NCBI RefSeq assembly: GCF_003990445.1
Contig: NZ_REEZ01000007.1
Location: 62,001 to 126,000, forward strand
Length of the DNA stretch: 64,000 nt
Source of the DNA: Pararhodobacter zhoushanensis
Lineage (GTDB): Bacteria > Pseudomonadota > Alphaproteobacteria > Rhodobacterales > Rhodobacteraceae
Direction of reading: 5' to 3'
A program made the position numbers and the translations under genes. The number at the start of each line of letters is the position of its first letter. The first letter of the stretch is position 1. The notes beneath the pieces were generated by a model. It was not told where the DNA came from. It ran no database searches and was given only the letters and a program-made list of their open reading frames with translations. This document shows, one piece after another, positions 8,437-16,545 of this stretch.

Positions 8437-8628
8437 TCAGCGGCGCGAGCCCGAGGGAGCCGCGTTGCGCCAGGCTTTCTGGCCCTTGCAACGCTTGCAG
8501 ATACGCTCGCCAAAGCCTTCGCTGACAAAGGCGGTGTTGCAGCGCAGGCAGTTGCGGGTTTTCGTCACGTCGTTTTCGGCCGGTGTGACCACGGGCATTT
8601 CCAGCGTATGGAGCGGTTTTTGGGTCAT
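8437..8628 (-). CDS. Small zinc-ribbon protein (63 aa)
   Basis: Encodes 63 residues with a treble-clef-like pair CLRC at residues 27-30 and CKRC near 44-47, separated by an aromatic-glycine loop (FVSEGFGERI), consistent with one structural zinc ion. The C-terminus is basic (WRNAAPSGSRR), compatible with nucleic-acid or ribosome binding. It lies between the transglutaminase gene and an unrecognised 153-residue protein on the same strand. I know of no assigned function. Confidence 0.65.
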   Translation of the reverse strand: MTQKPLHTLEMPVVTPAENDVTKTRNCLRCNTAFVSEGFGERICKRCKGQKAWRNAAPSGSRR

Positions 8629-8709
8629 GGGACAGTGTCCTCGGTCAACCGGGCCTTGCGCTCGACACAGGTCGAACAGGGCGGCGGCATTCGGGCTTGG
8701 CAGGCCGGG

Positions 8710-9171
8710 CTAGCGTTTGACTGCCAGCACCGGCGTGCCCTCGTTCTCTGCGACCTGAGGGGCGCGAAGTGGGGGCTGCTGACGCAACGCGGCATCTGTA
8801 AGCGCCGCGCTGTTCGACGGATCCGGGCGCTCCCGCGTTTCCGACAGGCCCGTGGCCAGCAACCCCGCCGCAAACGCCAGATCAGGCGCGGGCCAAAGCG
8901 AAGAATCGGGCCAGAGCGAAGAATCCTGCGCCAGCGCTGCGTTGAGCGCTTCCAGCGAAAGCGTCAGATGCCGCACCATGCTTGGATGCGAGGCGCGCGG
9001 CTGCAGCAGGATGCGCACCATCGCCTTTCTGCTGTCAGGGTCGTCACCCCAAGGCGTCGCGGTGACCTCGGTTTCGATCGCATAGACCCCGGCAGGCAAG
9101 GTTTCGTGCAGGCCGCGCAGGGTGAAGGCGCGCTCGAAGATCGCCGTGCTCTTGTGGGTCAGGCGTTTCAT
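8710..9171 (-). CDS. Hypothetical protein with LPAG-x-Y N-terminal motif (153 aa)
   Basis: Not a named family to me. The N-terminal third reads as a small beta-rich module (F-E-R-A-F-T-L-R-G, then LPAGVYAIETE) shared with the 97-residue protein at 10669-10962, so the two are distant paralogues. The middle is helical and the C-terminal 50 residues look disordered. The DNA at 8890-8925 holds an 18-base tandem duplication with one mismatch, giving SSLWPDSSLWP in the protein. No signal peptide or membrane helix. It lies within the minus-strand transglutaminase cluster. Confidence 0.6.
   Translation of the reverse strand: MKRLTHKSTAIFERAFTLRGLHETLPAGVYAIETEVTATPWGDDPDSRKAMVRILLQPRASHPSMVRHLTLSLEALNAALAQDSSLWPDSSLWPAPDLAFAAGLLATGLSETRERPDPSNSAALTDAALRQQPPLRAPQVAENEGTPVLAVKR
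8890..8925. repeat. 18-base tandem duplication inside a coding region
   Basis: Two adjacent copies, 8890-8907 and 8908-8925, differ by one base (GGGCCA-A/G-AGCGAAGAATC). The repeat is in frame and duplicates six residues (SSLWPD) of the hypothetical protein at 8710-9171, consistent with a recent slippage event. Confidence 0.8.
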
Positions 9172-9231
9172 CGGCGCGCACTCCGGTTGCCGGGTGCCGC
9201 GGGCTCAGAGTTGAGCCCGCAGGGTGACGTC

Positions 9232-9366
9232 TCAGGACGGTTTCTTGTCCGGTGACACCTTGGGCGCGGCAGGCGCCGGGGTTTTGGTGGCATCGGGTGT
9301 CTTGGTGGATACAGCAGGGGTCGCCGCCGGGTTTGCCGCGCGGGTCGTCAGGTCCTTGAAGGACAT
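9232..9366 (-). CDS. Small Pro/Ala/Thr/Lys-rich protein (44 aa)
   Basis: Starts at the ATG complementary to 9364-9366, preceded by AAGGATC, and encodes 44 residues. After a short helical start (MSFKDLTTRAAN) the chain is almost entirely A, P, T, K and S, with five lysines in repeated TKTP and APK contexts, so it should be unfolded. It sits 88 bases downstream of the second transglutaminase-like gene. A lysine-rich unstructured peptide beside a transglutaminase could be a substrate, but that is a guess. The frame is short, so the call rests on start site and context. Confidence 0.5.
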   Translation of the reverse strand: MSFKDLTTRAANPAATPAVSTKTPDATKTPAPAAPKVSPDKKPS

Positions 9367-9454
9367 GGTGTTGATCCTTTGATCGCTGGCAGCAGTGCGC
9401 CAGCCCTTCATAGATGGGGATTGGCTCGCCCCATTACCATGGAACGCCGCCGGA

Positions 9455-10273
9455 TCAGGCCTTGCCGTCGGTGATTTCGTCGGTCCAGACCTCGAAACCA
9501 GACAAGGTGTTGGGGCCAAAGGTCTGCACCAAAGGCACATCGGCCGCGTCACGACCTTGCGCCATCAGCACCCGGCCCATGCGCGGCACGTTGTTGCGCG
9601 GGTCGAACATCCACCATTGCCCGCCCAGATAGACCTCCATCCACGCGGCAAAGTCGCCGGGGGGATGCGGCAGGGGCTCGCCGATGTCGCTGAGATAACC
9701 GGTGCAATAGCGTGCCGGGATGTTCATGCAGCGGCAAAGGGTGATTGCCAGATGGGTGTAGTCGCGGCACACGCCGTGACCCTCGGCCAGTGCCTGCGAC
9801 GCGGTGCGCGTGGCGCGGGCGTGTTCGTAGCCAAAGCGGATATGGTTGTGCACATAGTCGCAGATCGCCTGCACCCGCGCCGTGCCCGTCGGACCATTTC
9901 CGAACAGCTGCCAGGCTTGGTCCGACAAAAGGTCGGTGTCGCAGTAGCGACTGCCCAGCAGGTAGACCAGCGTTTCCGACGGCAGATCCTGCACCGCGTG
10001 CTGGTCCATCATCGGCGGCACCGGATCGCGCAGCCCCGCATCGCGGCAGATCCCGTCCGTGGTCAGCGTGAACTGACCCTCGGGCGCGACCAGCCGCACG
10101 CACCAGTTTTCAAACCGGTCGCGGTAGCTTTCCAGCGGAACGGCGGGGATGGTGGTCAGATAGTCTGGCCGTTCCAGATCGCCGAAGCGCGAATAATGCA
10201 TGTTGAGCATGACGATCATCGGCGTCGCCTGCGTCAGTTGATAGGTGAGCCGACAGCCCAGTGTTATGCGCAT
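9455..10273 (-). CDS. Transglutaminase-like family protein (272 aa) lacking the usual active-site histidine
   Basis: A 272-residue protein with a beta-rich N-terminal half and a transglutaminase-like core: C169 in GVCRDYTHLAI, then GYLSDIG, then DFAAWMEVYLGG and D224 in MFDPRNN. Where typical members read HAW, this one has A209-A210-W211, so the canonical histidine is replaced by alanine. A nearby histidine (LPHPPGD) precedes it by seven residues. No signal peptide. The gene is upstream of the small P/T/K-rich protein and downstream of a membrane protein gene on the same strand. Activity is uncertain; it may use another residue or be non-catalytic. Confidence 0.87.
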   Translation of the reverse strand: MRITLGCRLTYQLTQATPMIVMLNMHYSRFGDLERPDYLTTIPAVPLESYRDRFENWCVRLVAPEGQFTLTTDGICRDAGLRDPVPPMMDQHAVQDLPSETLVYLLGSRYCDTDLLSDQAWQLFGNGPTGTARVQAICDYVHNHIRFGYEHARATRTASQALAEGHGVCRDYTHLAITLCRCMNIPARYCTGYLSDIGEPLPHPPGDFAAWMEVYLGGQWWMFDPRNNVPRMGRVLMAQGRDAADVPLVQTFGPNTLSGFEVWTDEITDGKA

Positions 10274-10318
10274 GAAGAGGGTTCCAAAGTCAGGCTGAAA
10301 AAAGGGGACAGAGGCCTC

Positions 10319-10672
10319 TTACGAGGCCTCCAGATCCAGTTCGGCGATGCAGGCCTGGGCCAGATCGCGGCTCGGGGCATCGGCACCCGGCATGGTAGCC
10401 CAGCCGGTCGCCATCACCGCATCGCGCTGGCGATAGGCGGCAACGTCGCGGATGCTGGCCAGTTGAGCTTCGCGGGCCGGATCAGCGCGCGACAGGCCGA
10501 CACAGACCGGGATCATCGCCGTGATCACGTCGTTCCGCGCCATTTCGCTCGCCATCGTGTTTGCGCTGCTGCTGGTCATCCAGCCACCCCAGCTAAAGCC
10601 AACGATCGCAACAAGAACTGCGCCGCCAATGGCGCCATAGATACCGGGTTTCAGCCAATCGGGAGTGGTCAA
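10319..10672 (-). CDS. Single-pass membrane protein, unknown function (117 aa)
   Basis: Encodes 117 residues. A hydrophobic helix spans about residues 12-31 (YGAIGGAVLVAIVGFSWGGW), followed by a polar, probably periplasmic helical domain with two cysteines (PVCVGLS and AQACIAE) that could form a disulfide. The start ATG overlaps the stop of the upstream 97-residue gene by four bases, showing translational coupling. I do not recognise a named family. Its place between that gene and the second transglutaminase gene suggests a shared process. Confidence 0.65.
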   Translation of the reverse strand: MTTPDWLKPGIYGAIGGAVLVAIVGFSWGGWMTSSSANTMASEMARNDVITAMIPVCVGLSRADPAREAQLASIRDVAAYRQRDAVMATGWATMPGADAPSRDLAQACIAELDLEAS

Positions 10673-10962
10673 ATCAAGTCCTCCTGCGGAGAAAGCGCCG
10701 CATCGCTTAAGTCAGGGCCGTTGCGGCCCTCCTGAGCGCGGCAGAGGGCCGCCTCAAGATCGCGTCTGGTCGTCTGGCGCAATTCGGTCACGCCGTTGAG
10801 AAAGCCGGTTCCGGGTACGCTCAAATAGCGCGCCGAGTCTGGCCGGGACGCGTCGGTTTCGATGATGATCTCGTAATCGCCCGCCGGCAGCTTGTCGGGG
10901 TATCCCCTCAACCGGAACGGTCGGGCAAACGTCAGGGTCGAACGGGTTGACCGCGTGTTCAT
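10669..10962 (-). CDS. Small hypothetical protein with LPAG-x-Y motif (97 aa)
   Basis: A 97-residue protein whose first 40 residues match the N-terminus of the 153-residue protein at 8710-9171: F-A-R-P-F-R-L-R-G, then LPAGDYEIIIETD. The rest is helical (LEAALCRAQEG) with an acidic end. It is the first gene of the minus-strand transglutaminase cluster, and its stop overlaps the start of the membrane protein gene. No signal sequence is visible. Function unknown. Confidence 0.62.
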   Translation of the reverse strand: MNTRSTRSTLTFARPFRLRGYPDKLPAGDYEIIIETDASRPDSARYLSVPGTGFLNGVTELRQTTRRDLEAALCRAQEGRNGPDLSDAALSPQEDLI

Positions 10963-11298
10963 CCGGTTTCCTTGGCTGAGGTCGCTGTGTCGGGCGCGCT
11001 GCGCCCCTGCAAGGCGTCGCGTCAGGCGCTTGTGGCGTCATCACTACACACACGCACGATACCGCGCGCGTATCAAGGTCAGACTGATCGAGGTTAGTGC
11101 CGAGTCGGCGCATCGCGTGATCTATGGGCGGAACCGCAGGGCTTGGCCTGTATCCGTGCTGATCTGGATCAGCACGGGGTCACGCATGGCCGTTATTGTG
11201 CAGGGAGCCTGTCTGCGTGTTGTCAGCTTCTGCGGGCGGCACGGGACAGAAGACGCCGCTGCGCCACGCCCGGCGCCGTGCGAACGCAGGAGATCACC
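10963..11298. other. Divergent intergenic region (336 bases)
   Basis: This gap separates the first minus-strand gene of the transglutaminase cluster from the plus-strand pair at 11299-12089. It contains the perfect palindrome at 11154-11177 and no convincing coding frame. I see no clear sigma-70 promoter by eye. Confidence 0.5.
11154..11177. promoter_or_regulatory. Perfect 24-base palindrome between divergent genes
   Basis: Arms CCGTGCTGATC and GATCAGCACGG are separated by TG and pair at all eleven positions. The site is 192 bases before the plus-strand start codon and 122 bases before the minus-strand one. Its length and symmetry suggest a dimeric regulator binding site that could serve both directions. 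Confidence 0.55.
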
Positions 11299-11721
11299 AT
11301 GAGCGGACCCTCGATTGAACACCCGCACGGCACGCAATTCGATGCGTTTCTGTATGCACCGGTGGGCGATGACCAGAACGGCTTCGTGGTGACCGTGTTG
11401 TCTGCGCTGGCCCGTCTGGGTCTCGATCCGTGGAAAGAGGCGTCCGAGCTGGGCGCGCTGCCGCGTGAGGCGGCAAGCAGCCGGTTGGGCACGTTGCTGG
11501 CCAGCTTCCGCGACGTGCCTGCCATGGTGCGCGAGCATGCGGCAACCTCGGACCGGCTGACCCGCTTGCTGCCCGAGCGCATGCGCCAGACGCCCAAGCT
11601 GCCGGGCACGCTTGGCGCGGCGACGCAGTCGCTGCCGCTCGGCGCGATCATCGCGGTGTCGGTGGTGCTGCTGGTTCTGGCGCAGCTCTTCTTCTTTGCG
11701 CCCCTGGGGTCGGGCGGATGA
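11299..11721 (+). CDS. Membrane-anchored protein of unknown function (140 aa)
   Basis: Starts at ATG 11299 after AGGAG and encodes 140 residues. The N-terminal 100 residues are soluble and partly helical (a DAFLYAPVGDDQNGFVVTVLSALARLG stretch is split here only by loops), and the C-terminus is a single hydrophobic helix near residues 112-135 ending FFFAPLG. This looks like a tail-anchored protein facing the cytoplasm. The stop overlaps the start of the next gene (ATGATG). I do not recognise a family, though it is probably expressed together with the NTF2-like protein that follows. Confidence 0.62.
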   Translation: MSGPSIEHPHGTQFDAFLYAPVGDDQNGFVVTVLSALARLGLDPWKEASELGALPREAASSRLGTLLASFRDVPAMVREHAATSDRLTRLLPERMRQTPKLPGTLGAATQSLPLGAIIAVSVVLLVLAQLFFFAPLGSGG

Positions 11722-12089
11722 TGCGCGCCGTGACGCTGAGCCGCCACCACGAGCCCGATCTGTGGGAGATGGAAGAGCACTTCTGGACCGCCGGACTGGA
11801 TGCCGCGCGCGGCACCTCGGCCACCGGTGCGGTGATGATCCTGCCCTATGCGCCGGGCATTCTGCAGGGCCAGACCATCTGGCAGCACCTGAAAGACCAG
11901 CCGCTCTGGCGCACGATCACCATGACCGAGAAGACCTACAGCCGTCAGAAAGATGTGGCCGTGCTGGCGTACCACGCCTCGGCAGAACGGGAGGGTGCGC
12001 CGATCTACGAGGCGCTTTGCGTCTCGACCTATCTGCACGACGACGGCCGATGGGTGCGCCTGTCGCATCAGGAAACGCCGGTCGCCTGA
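11718..12089 (+). CDS. NTF2-like / DUF4440-type protein (123 aa)
   Basis: A 123-residue protein with the helix-then-sheet pattern of a cone-shaped NTF2-like fold: an N-terminal helix (DLWEMEEHFWTAG), a strand with PYAPG, and a C-terminal sheet ending DDGRWVRLSHQETP, as in SnoaL or DUF4440 members. These proteins are small enzymes or binding proteins with diverse roles. ATG 11718 and ATG 11721 are both possible starts and overlap the previous stop. It is convergent with the ROK regulator gene, whose stop is three bases away. Confidence 0.7.
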   Translation: MMRAVTLSRHHEPDLWEMEEHFWTAGLDAARGTSATGAVMILPYAPGILQGQTIWQHLKDQPLWRTITMTEKTYSRQKDVAVLAYHASAEREGAPIYEALCVSTYLHDDGRWVRLSHQETPVA

Positions 12090-12091
12090 GG

Positions 12092-13303
12092 TCAGTAGGC
12101 CGACAGGCCCGCGTTGGTATTGAGCAGGTATTGCGAAAAGATCGGGCTGCTGGCGGCACCGATGGCGCGGGCGTTCTCGCCCACGCTGCCCGCTTCGATG
12201 CGCGGCTCGATCAGCCCGCGCTTGTCCTGATTGATCAGGTAGCGGCGGACCCGCTCGACCAGTTCGGCGCGGACATCGGGCGGGAAGGCCCCGTCGATGA
12301 CGATGGCCTCGAAATCAATCACCGAGCAGATCGACAGCGAGGCCTTGGCCAGTTCCTGCGCCGTTTCGCCGATCCATGGATCGACATAGCGCGCCAGCCC
12401 CGTCCAGTCCTGCGGCGTTTGCCACAGGATCTGCGGGTTGATCCCGGCTTCGATCAGACGTGCCTCAAGCAGATGCAGCGACGCCACGTCGATCAGCTGC
12501 TGGCTTTCGCCCAGCGGCCCGGTGCTGCGCATCGACCCCAGCGCGCCCGCGTTGCCCTGATTGCCCTCGAACACCGTGCCATTGAGCGCCACGCCGCCGC
12601 CGATGAACGAGCCGATGAAGAAATACGCGTAATCGCGGAACTCTCGGCCACGGCCGTAGAGGTGTTCGGCGTGGCAGGCGGCGGTGCCGTCGTTGACCAC
12701 AAAGGCGGGCAGGTCGCTGAACTGCGCGACCTCATGGGCGAAATCCACATCCTTCCACGAGCGGAACTTGTCGGCGGCGAGGCCGACGATGTTGTGCCAT
12801 TTCCACAGCTCGAAAGGCGTGGCGATGCCGATGCCGCAGATACGCGGCAGCAGGGCAGGGGGCAGCTGCGTCAGCATCTCGCCCAGCCCGTCCTTGAGGA
12901 AGCGAAAGACGTTCTCGGGCAGCGGGTAGGGATAGGTGGTGTGGATCTGCGCGCGCACGGTGCCCGCGAAATCCAGCAGCAACAGATCCGCGCTGCGTCG
13001 ACCGATCTTGAGGCCAAAGGCCAGAACGCCGTCCGGGTTCAGTTCCATCGGGATCGAGGGCTTGCCGACCTTGCCGCGATTGGGCGCGCCGCGCCGCAGG
13101 ATGCCGTCGCCTTCCAGCTTGCGCGTGATGATCGAGGCGGTCTGCGTCGACAGGCCCGTGCGACGGGCCACGTCGATGCCGGGCATGGCACCATAGCGAT
13201 GGATAACAGACAGGATCAGGCGTTCGTTGTGATCACGAACCCCGCTTTGGCTGACGCCCCCTGACAGTTCTCTGACGTGATCGCCATCCATGCTGCGGAC
13301 CAT
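12092..13303 (-). CDS. ROK family transcriptional regulator (XylR/NagC type), likely controls frcBCA
   Basis: A 403-residue repressor: an N-terminal winged helix at about residues 20-85 (MPGIDVARRTGLSTQTASII), then a ROK sugar-kinase-like domain with an FGLKIG phosphate-loop strand, VNDGTAACHAEHL and the G-N-x-G-x-x-G loop (EGNQGNAGALGS). The classical ROK zinc-ligand cysteine motif (CxCGxxGC) is not seen. The start at 13303 follows GAGAGG. It is divergent from frcB with a near-perfect 21-base inverted repeat between them, which points to sugar-dependent control of the frcBCA operon. The true inducer is not known. Confidence 0.9.
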   Translation of the reverse strand: MVRSMDGDHVRELSGGVSQSGVRDHNERLILSVIHRYGAMPGIDVARRTGLSTQTASIITRKLEGDGILRRGAPNRGKVGKPSIPMELNPDGVLAFGLKIGRRSADLLLLDFAGTVRAQIHTTYPYPLPENVFRFLKDGLGEMLTQLPPALLPRICGIGIATPFELWKWHNIVGLAADKFRSWKDVDFAHEVAQFSDLPAFVVNDGTAACHAEHLYGRGREFRDYAYFFIGSFIGGGVALNGTVFEGNQGNAGALGSMRSTGPLGESQQLIDVASLHLLEARLIEAGINPQILWQTPQDWTGLARYVDPWIGETAQELAKASLSICSVIDFEAIVIDGAFPPDVRAELVERVRRYLINQDKRGLIEPRIEAGSVGENARAIGAASSPIFSQYLLNTNAGLSAY

Positions 13304-13344
13304 AGTCGCCTCTCTGACCCAAGGGAAGGTCGCATGGATGGATT

Positions 13345-13365
13345 AGTAAATCAACTTGATTTATT
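13345..13365. promoter_or_regulatory. Candidate ROK operator upstream of frcB
   Basis: Arms AGTAAATCAA and TTGATTTATT are separated by one base and match at 9 of 10 positions. This AT-rich site stands out in a GC-rich region and lies between the divergent ROK regulator and frcB, 42 bases from the regulator start and 114 from the frcB start. ROK repressors usually bind such 19-23 base palindromes. Confidence 0.65.
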
Positions 13366-13478
13366 AATTGACAGACTCAAGGGAATCAGGTCATTTGAGC
13401 GTCACCTGCCCTTGAGGATGCGGCAGGGGGGGGTCGGGGCAGCCGCACCGGACACCAAGGGATCCAAGGGAGGACACC

Positions 13479-14489
13479 ATGAAACTACTGCTCACCAGTT
13501 CGGCTCTGGCACTGGCCGCGATGACCACGGGTGCGATGGCGCAGGACGCCACCGCCTGCCTGATCACCAAGACCGACACCAACCCGTTCTTTGTGAAAAT
13601 GCGCGAGGGCGCGACCGAAGCCGCGAACGCCGCAGGCATCAACCTGCTGACCTATGCCGGTGCCATCGACGGTGACGTCGAAGCGCAGGTCGCCGCCGTC
13701 GAGACCTGCATCGCAGCAGGCGCGGCGGGCATCCTGATCACGCCGTCCGACTCCCGCGCTCTGGCGCCGGTCGTGACACAGGCCCGTGAAGCCGGCATTC
13801 TGGTCATCGCGCTGGATACCCCGTTCGAGCCCGCCGAGACCGCCGACGCGACCTTTGCCACCGACAACTTCGTCGCCGGTCAACTGATCGGCCAATGGGC
13901 TGCGGCGACGATGGGCGATACTTCGGGCGCGCGCATCGCGCTGCTGGATCTCAATGCCTCGGAAATCTCGGTCGACTATCTGCGCGACAACGGGTTCCTG
14001 CAGGGCTTTGGCGTCGACATCATGGACCCGACCGACATCGGCGACGAAACCGATGAGCGCATCGTCGGCAACGACGTGACCAACGGCAATGAAGAGGGTG
14101 GCCGCACGGCGATGGAGAACCTTCTCCAGCTCGATCCGGGCGTCAACGTCGTCTACACGATCAACGAGCCCGCCGCCGCCGGTGCCTATGAAGCCCTGCG
14201 CGCCTTCGGTCTGGAAGAGCAGGCGATCATCGTTTCGGTCGATGGCGGTTGCCCGGGCGTGCAGAACGTCGCCGAAGGCATCATTGGCGCGACCTCGATG
14301 CAGTTCCCGCTGCGCATGGCGGCTATGGGCATCGACGCGATCATCGCCTTTGCGGCGGATGGCACGCGGCCCGAGAACACCCCCGGACTGGATTTCTTCA
14401 ACACCGGGGTTACGCTGGTCACCGATCACCCGGTGGAAGGCATCGACTCGATCACCTCGCAGGAAGCGCTGTCGCTCTGCTGGGGCTGA
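13479..14489 (+). CDS. frcB: Fructose-type sugar ABC transporter substrate-binding protein (FrcB)
   Basis: A 336-residue periplasmic receptor of the ribose/xylose type (PBP1 fold). The signal peptide covers residues 1-21 (cleaved after AMA), followed by [19 protein letters not shown], a close match to FrcB of Rhizobiales and Rhodobacterales. Ligand-site features include the D-T-P-F segment and SVDGGC. GGGAGG precedes the start. It is the first gene of an frcB-frcC-frcA operon with a 111-base gap to frcC, which often allows higher expression of the binding protein. The ligand is expected to be fructose or a similar monosaccharide. Confidence 0.9.
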   Translation: MKLLLTSSALALAAMTTGAMAQDATACLITKTDTNPFFVKMREGATEAANAAGINLLTYAGAIDGDVEAQVAAVETCIAAGAAGILITPSDSRALAPVVTQAREAGILVIALDTPFEPAETADATFATDNFVAGQLIGQWAAATMGDTSGARIALLDLNASEISVDYLRDNGFLQGFGVDIMDPTDIGDETDERIVGNDVTNGNEEGGRTAMENLLQLDPGVNVVYTINEPAAAGAYEALRAFGLEEQAIIVSVDGGCPGVQNVAEGIIGATSMQFPLRMAAMGIDAIIAFAADGTRPENTPGLDFFNTGVTLVTDHPVEGIDSITSQEALSLCWG

Positions 14490-14600
14490 TCCCCTGAACG
14501 ACCGACGGCCGGGCGGTCAACGCCCGGCCGCAGGTGACGCGAGCCACGGCTCTTGGGGTGCGTGACACAACGGCCCGAAACTTCTCTGTTGGAGGAAAAG

Positions 14601-15677
14601 ATGGCAGAGCGATCCACCGCATCTGGGCAAGAGTTCGAACAGACTCTGAACCAAAGTGACACCTCTGTCGCTGACTTCGCCAACAAGCGTCGCGCGCCCT
14701 TGCAGCGGGTGCAGCACACATTGCATGCCAACCCGACGTTGGTGCCGATCATCGTGCTGGCCGTCGCGATTGTGGCCTTTGGCCTGATCGCGGGCGAGCG
14801 GTTCTTCACGCCCTTCAACCTGACCCTGATCATGCAGCAGGTGTCGATCATCGGCATTCTGGCCGCCGCGCAAAGCCTGGTGATCATCACCGCCGGTATC
14901 GACCTGTCCGTCGCCGCGATCATGGTGCTGATCAGCGTGATCATGGGCAATTTGGGCGTCAGTCTGGGCGTGCCCACCGTGCTGGCACTGCTGCTTGGCT
15001 TCGTTGCCGGGGCGGCAGCGGGGCTGCTGAACGGGCTGTTGGTCACCAAGATCAAATTGCCGCCCTTTATCGTCACGCTGGGCACCTGGAACATCTTCTT
15101 TGCGCTGAACCTGTGGCTATCAGGCGCGCAGTCGATCCGCAGTCAGGACATTGACGCCAACGCCAGCTTCCTGAAATTCTTCGGCACCAACATCATTCTG
15201 GGATCGGCGCGGCTGACCTATGGCTCGCTGCTGATGATCGCGATCTTTCTGGTGCTCTGGTATGTGCTGAACAAGACCGCCTGGGGCCGCCATGTCTATA
15301 TGATCGGCGACGACAAGGAGGCCGCCGAAATGGCCGGTATCCGCACCAACCGCACGCTGGTGCAGGTCTATATGGTCGCCGGGTTCATCTGCGCGATTGC
15401 CGCCTGGGCCTCGATCGGGCGGGTCGGTGCGATCTCGCCGCAGAGTTTCTACGAGGGCAACCTGTCGAGCATCACCGCTGTGGTGATCGGGGGCATCTCG
15501 TTGTTCGGCGGGCGCGGCTCGATCCTGGGCGCGCTGTTCGGGGCGCTGATCGTCGGCGTGTTTGAATCGGGGCTGCGTCTGGCCGGGGTCGACGTGCTCT
15601 GGCAGGTCTTCGCCACCGGCTGGCTTATCATCATCGCGGTCGCCATCGACCAGTGGATCAGAAAGGTATCGGCATAA
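14601..15677 (+). CDS. frcC: Sugar ABC transporter permease (FrcC)
   Basis: A 358-residue inner-membrane permease of the RbsC/FrcC family. About 40 polar N-terminal residues are followed by eight to ten hydrophobic segments, with the family signature ITAGIDLSVAAIMVLISV and the motif GGISLFGGRGSILGALFGAL near the C-terminus. I start it at ATG 14601, five bases after GGAGGAAAAG begins to give good spacing; an upstream in-frame start has no ribosome site. Its stop overlaps the frcA start (TAATG). It probably works as a homodimer with FrcA and the receptor FrcB. Confidence 0.92.
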   Translation: MAERSTASGQEFEQTLNQSDTSVADFANKRRAPLQRVQHTLHANPTLVPIIVLAVAIVAFGLIAGERFFTPFNLTLIMQQVSIIGILAAAQSLVIITAGIDLSVAAIMVLISVIMGNLGVSLGVPTVLALLLGFVAGAAAGLLNGLLVTKIKLPPFIVTLGTWNIFFALNLWLSGAQSIRSQDIDANASFLKFFGTNIILGSARLTYGSLLMIAIFLVLWYVLNKTAWGRHVYMIGDDKEAAEMAGIRTNRTLVQVYMVAGFICAIAAWASIGRVGAISPQSFYEGNLSSITAVVIGGISLFGGRGSILGALFGALIVGVFESGLRLAGVDVLWQVFATGWLIIIAVAIDQWIRKVSA

Positions 15678-16459
15678 TGTCTGGGATCACACCTGTCGTC
15701 AAAGCCACCGGGATCGTCAAACGCTACGGCCATGTCACGGCCATCGACAATGCCGATTTCGAGCTCATGCCCGGAGAGATCCTTGCCGTCATCGGCGACA
15801 ACGGGGCAGGGAAATCGTCGATCGTCAAGGCGATCTGTGGCGCGATCCAGCCCGATGCGGGCGAGATCCTGATCGAGGGCAAGCCGGTCAATTTCTCATC
15901 CCCCATCGACTCCCGCGCGATGGGGATCGAGATCGTCTACCAGACCCTCGCCCTGTCACCCGCGCTGTCGATTGCGGACAACATGTTCACCGGGCGTGAG
16001 ATCCGCCGTAACGACTTCTTCGGCAAATATCTGGGCCTGCTGGACAAGAAGGCGATGGAGAAATTCGCCCGCGAAAAGCTGACCGAGCTGGGGCTGATGA
16101 CCGTCCAGTCGATCAACCAGACCATCGAGACGCTTTCGGGCGGGCAGCGTCAGGGCGTCGCGGTGGCGCGCGCTGCGGCCTTCGCGACCAAGTTCATCAT
16201 CATGGACGAACCGACCGCCGCGCTGGGCGTCAAGGAAAGCCGCCGGGTGCTGGAGCTGATCAAGGACGTGCGCGACCGGGGCATCCCGATTGTGCTGATC
16301 AGCCACAACATGCCGCACGTGTTCGAGGTCGCCGACCGCATCCACATTCACCGGCTGGGCAAGCGGCTGTGCGTGATCGACCCCAAGGACTATACCATGT
16401 CCGACGCCGTCGCTTTCATGACCGGCGCGAAAGAGGCCCCGGCGCTGACCGCAGCCTGA
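15677..16459 (+). CDS. frcA: Sugar ABC transporter ATP-binding protein (FrcA)
   Basis: A 260-residue ATPase with a single nucleotide-binding domain: Walker A GDNGAGKSS near residues 44-52, the signature LSGGQRQ and Walker B FIIMDEPTA, then the H-loop ISHN. Single-domain length distinguishes FrcA from the double-domain ribose/xylose ATPases. The start codon overlaps the frcC stop (TAATG). A strong hairpin terminator follows at 16481-16514. No frcK kinase gene follows here, unlike in some Rhizobiales. Confidence 0.92.
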   Translation: MSGITPVVKATGIVKRYGHVTAIDNADFELMPGEILAVIGDNGAGKSSIVKAICGAIQPDAGEILIEGKPVNFSSPIDSRAMGIEIVYQTLALSPALSIADNMFTGREIRRNDFFGKYLGLLDKKAMEKFAREKLTELGLMTVQSINQTIETLSGGQRQGVAVARAAAFATKFIIMDEPTAALGVKESRRVLELIKDVRDRGIPIVLISHNMPHVFEVADRIHIHRLGKRLCVIDPKDYTMSDAVAFMTGAKEAPALTAA

Positions 16460-16480
16460 AGCGAACCGCACCGCAACCGG

Positions 16481-16514
16481 GCGCCATCGGACAAACCGTC
16501 CGGTGGCGCTTTTT
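16481..16514 (+). terminator. Intrinsic terminator of the frcBCA operon
   Basis: A 12-pair stem (GCGCCATCGGAC with GTCCGGTGGCGC, one G-T pair) with a five-base loop is followed directly by a T-run. It lies 22 bases after the frcA stop. Confidence 0.9.
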
Positions 16515-16545
16515 GCATTGCGTCCTGTCCCCGGCAGCCCGCCGT

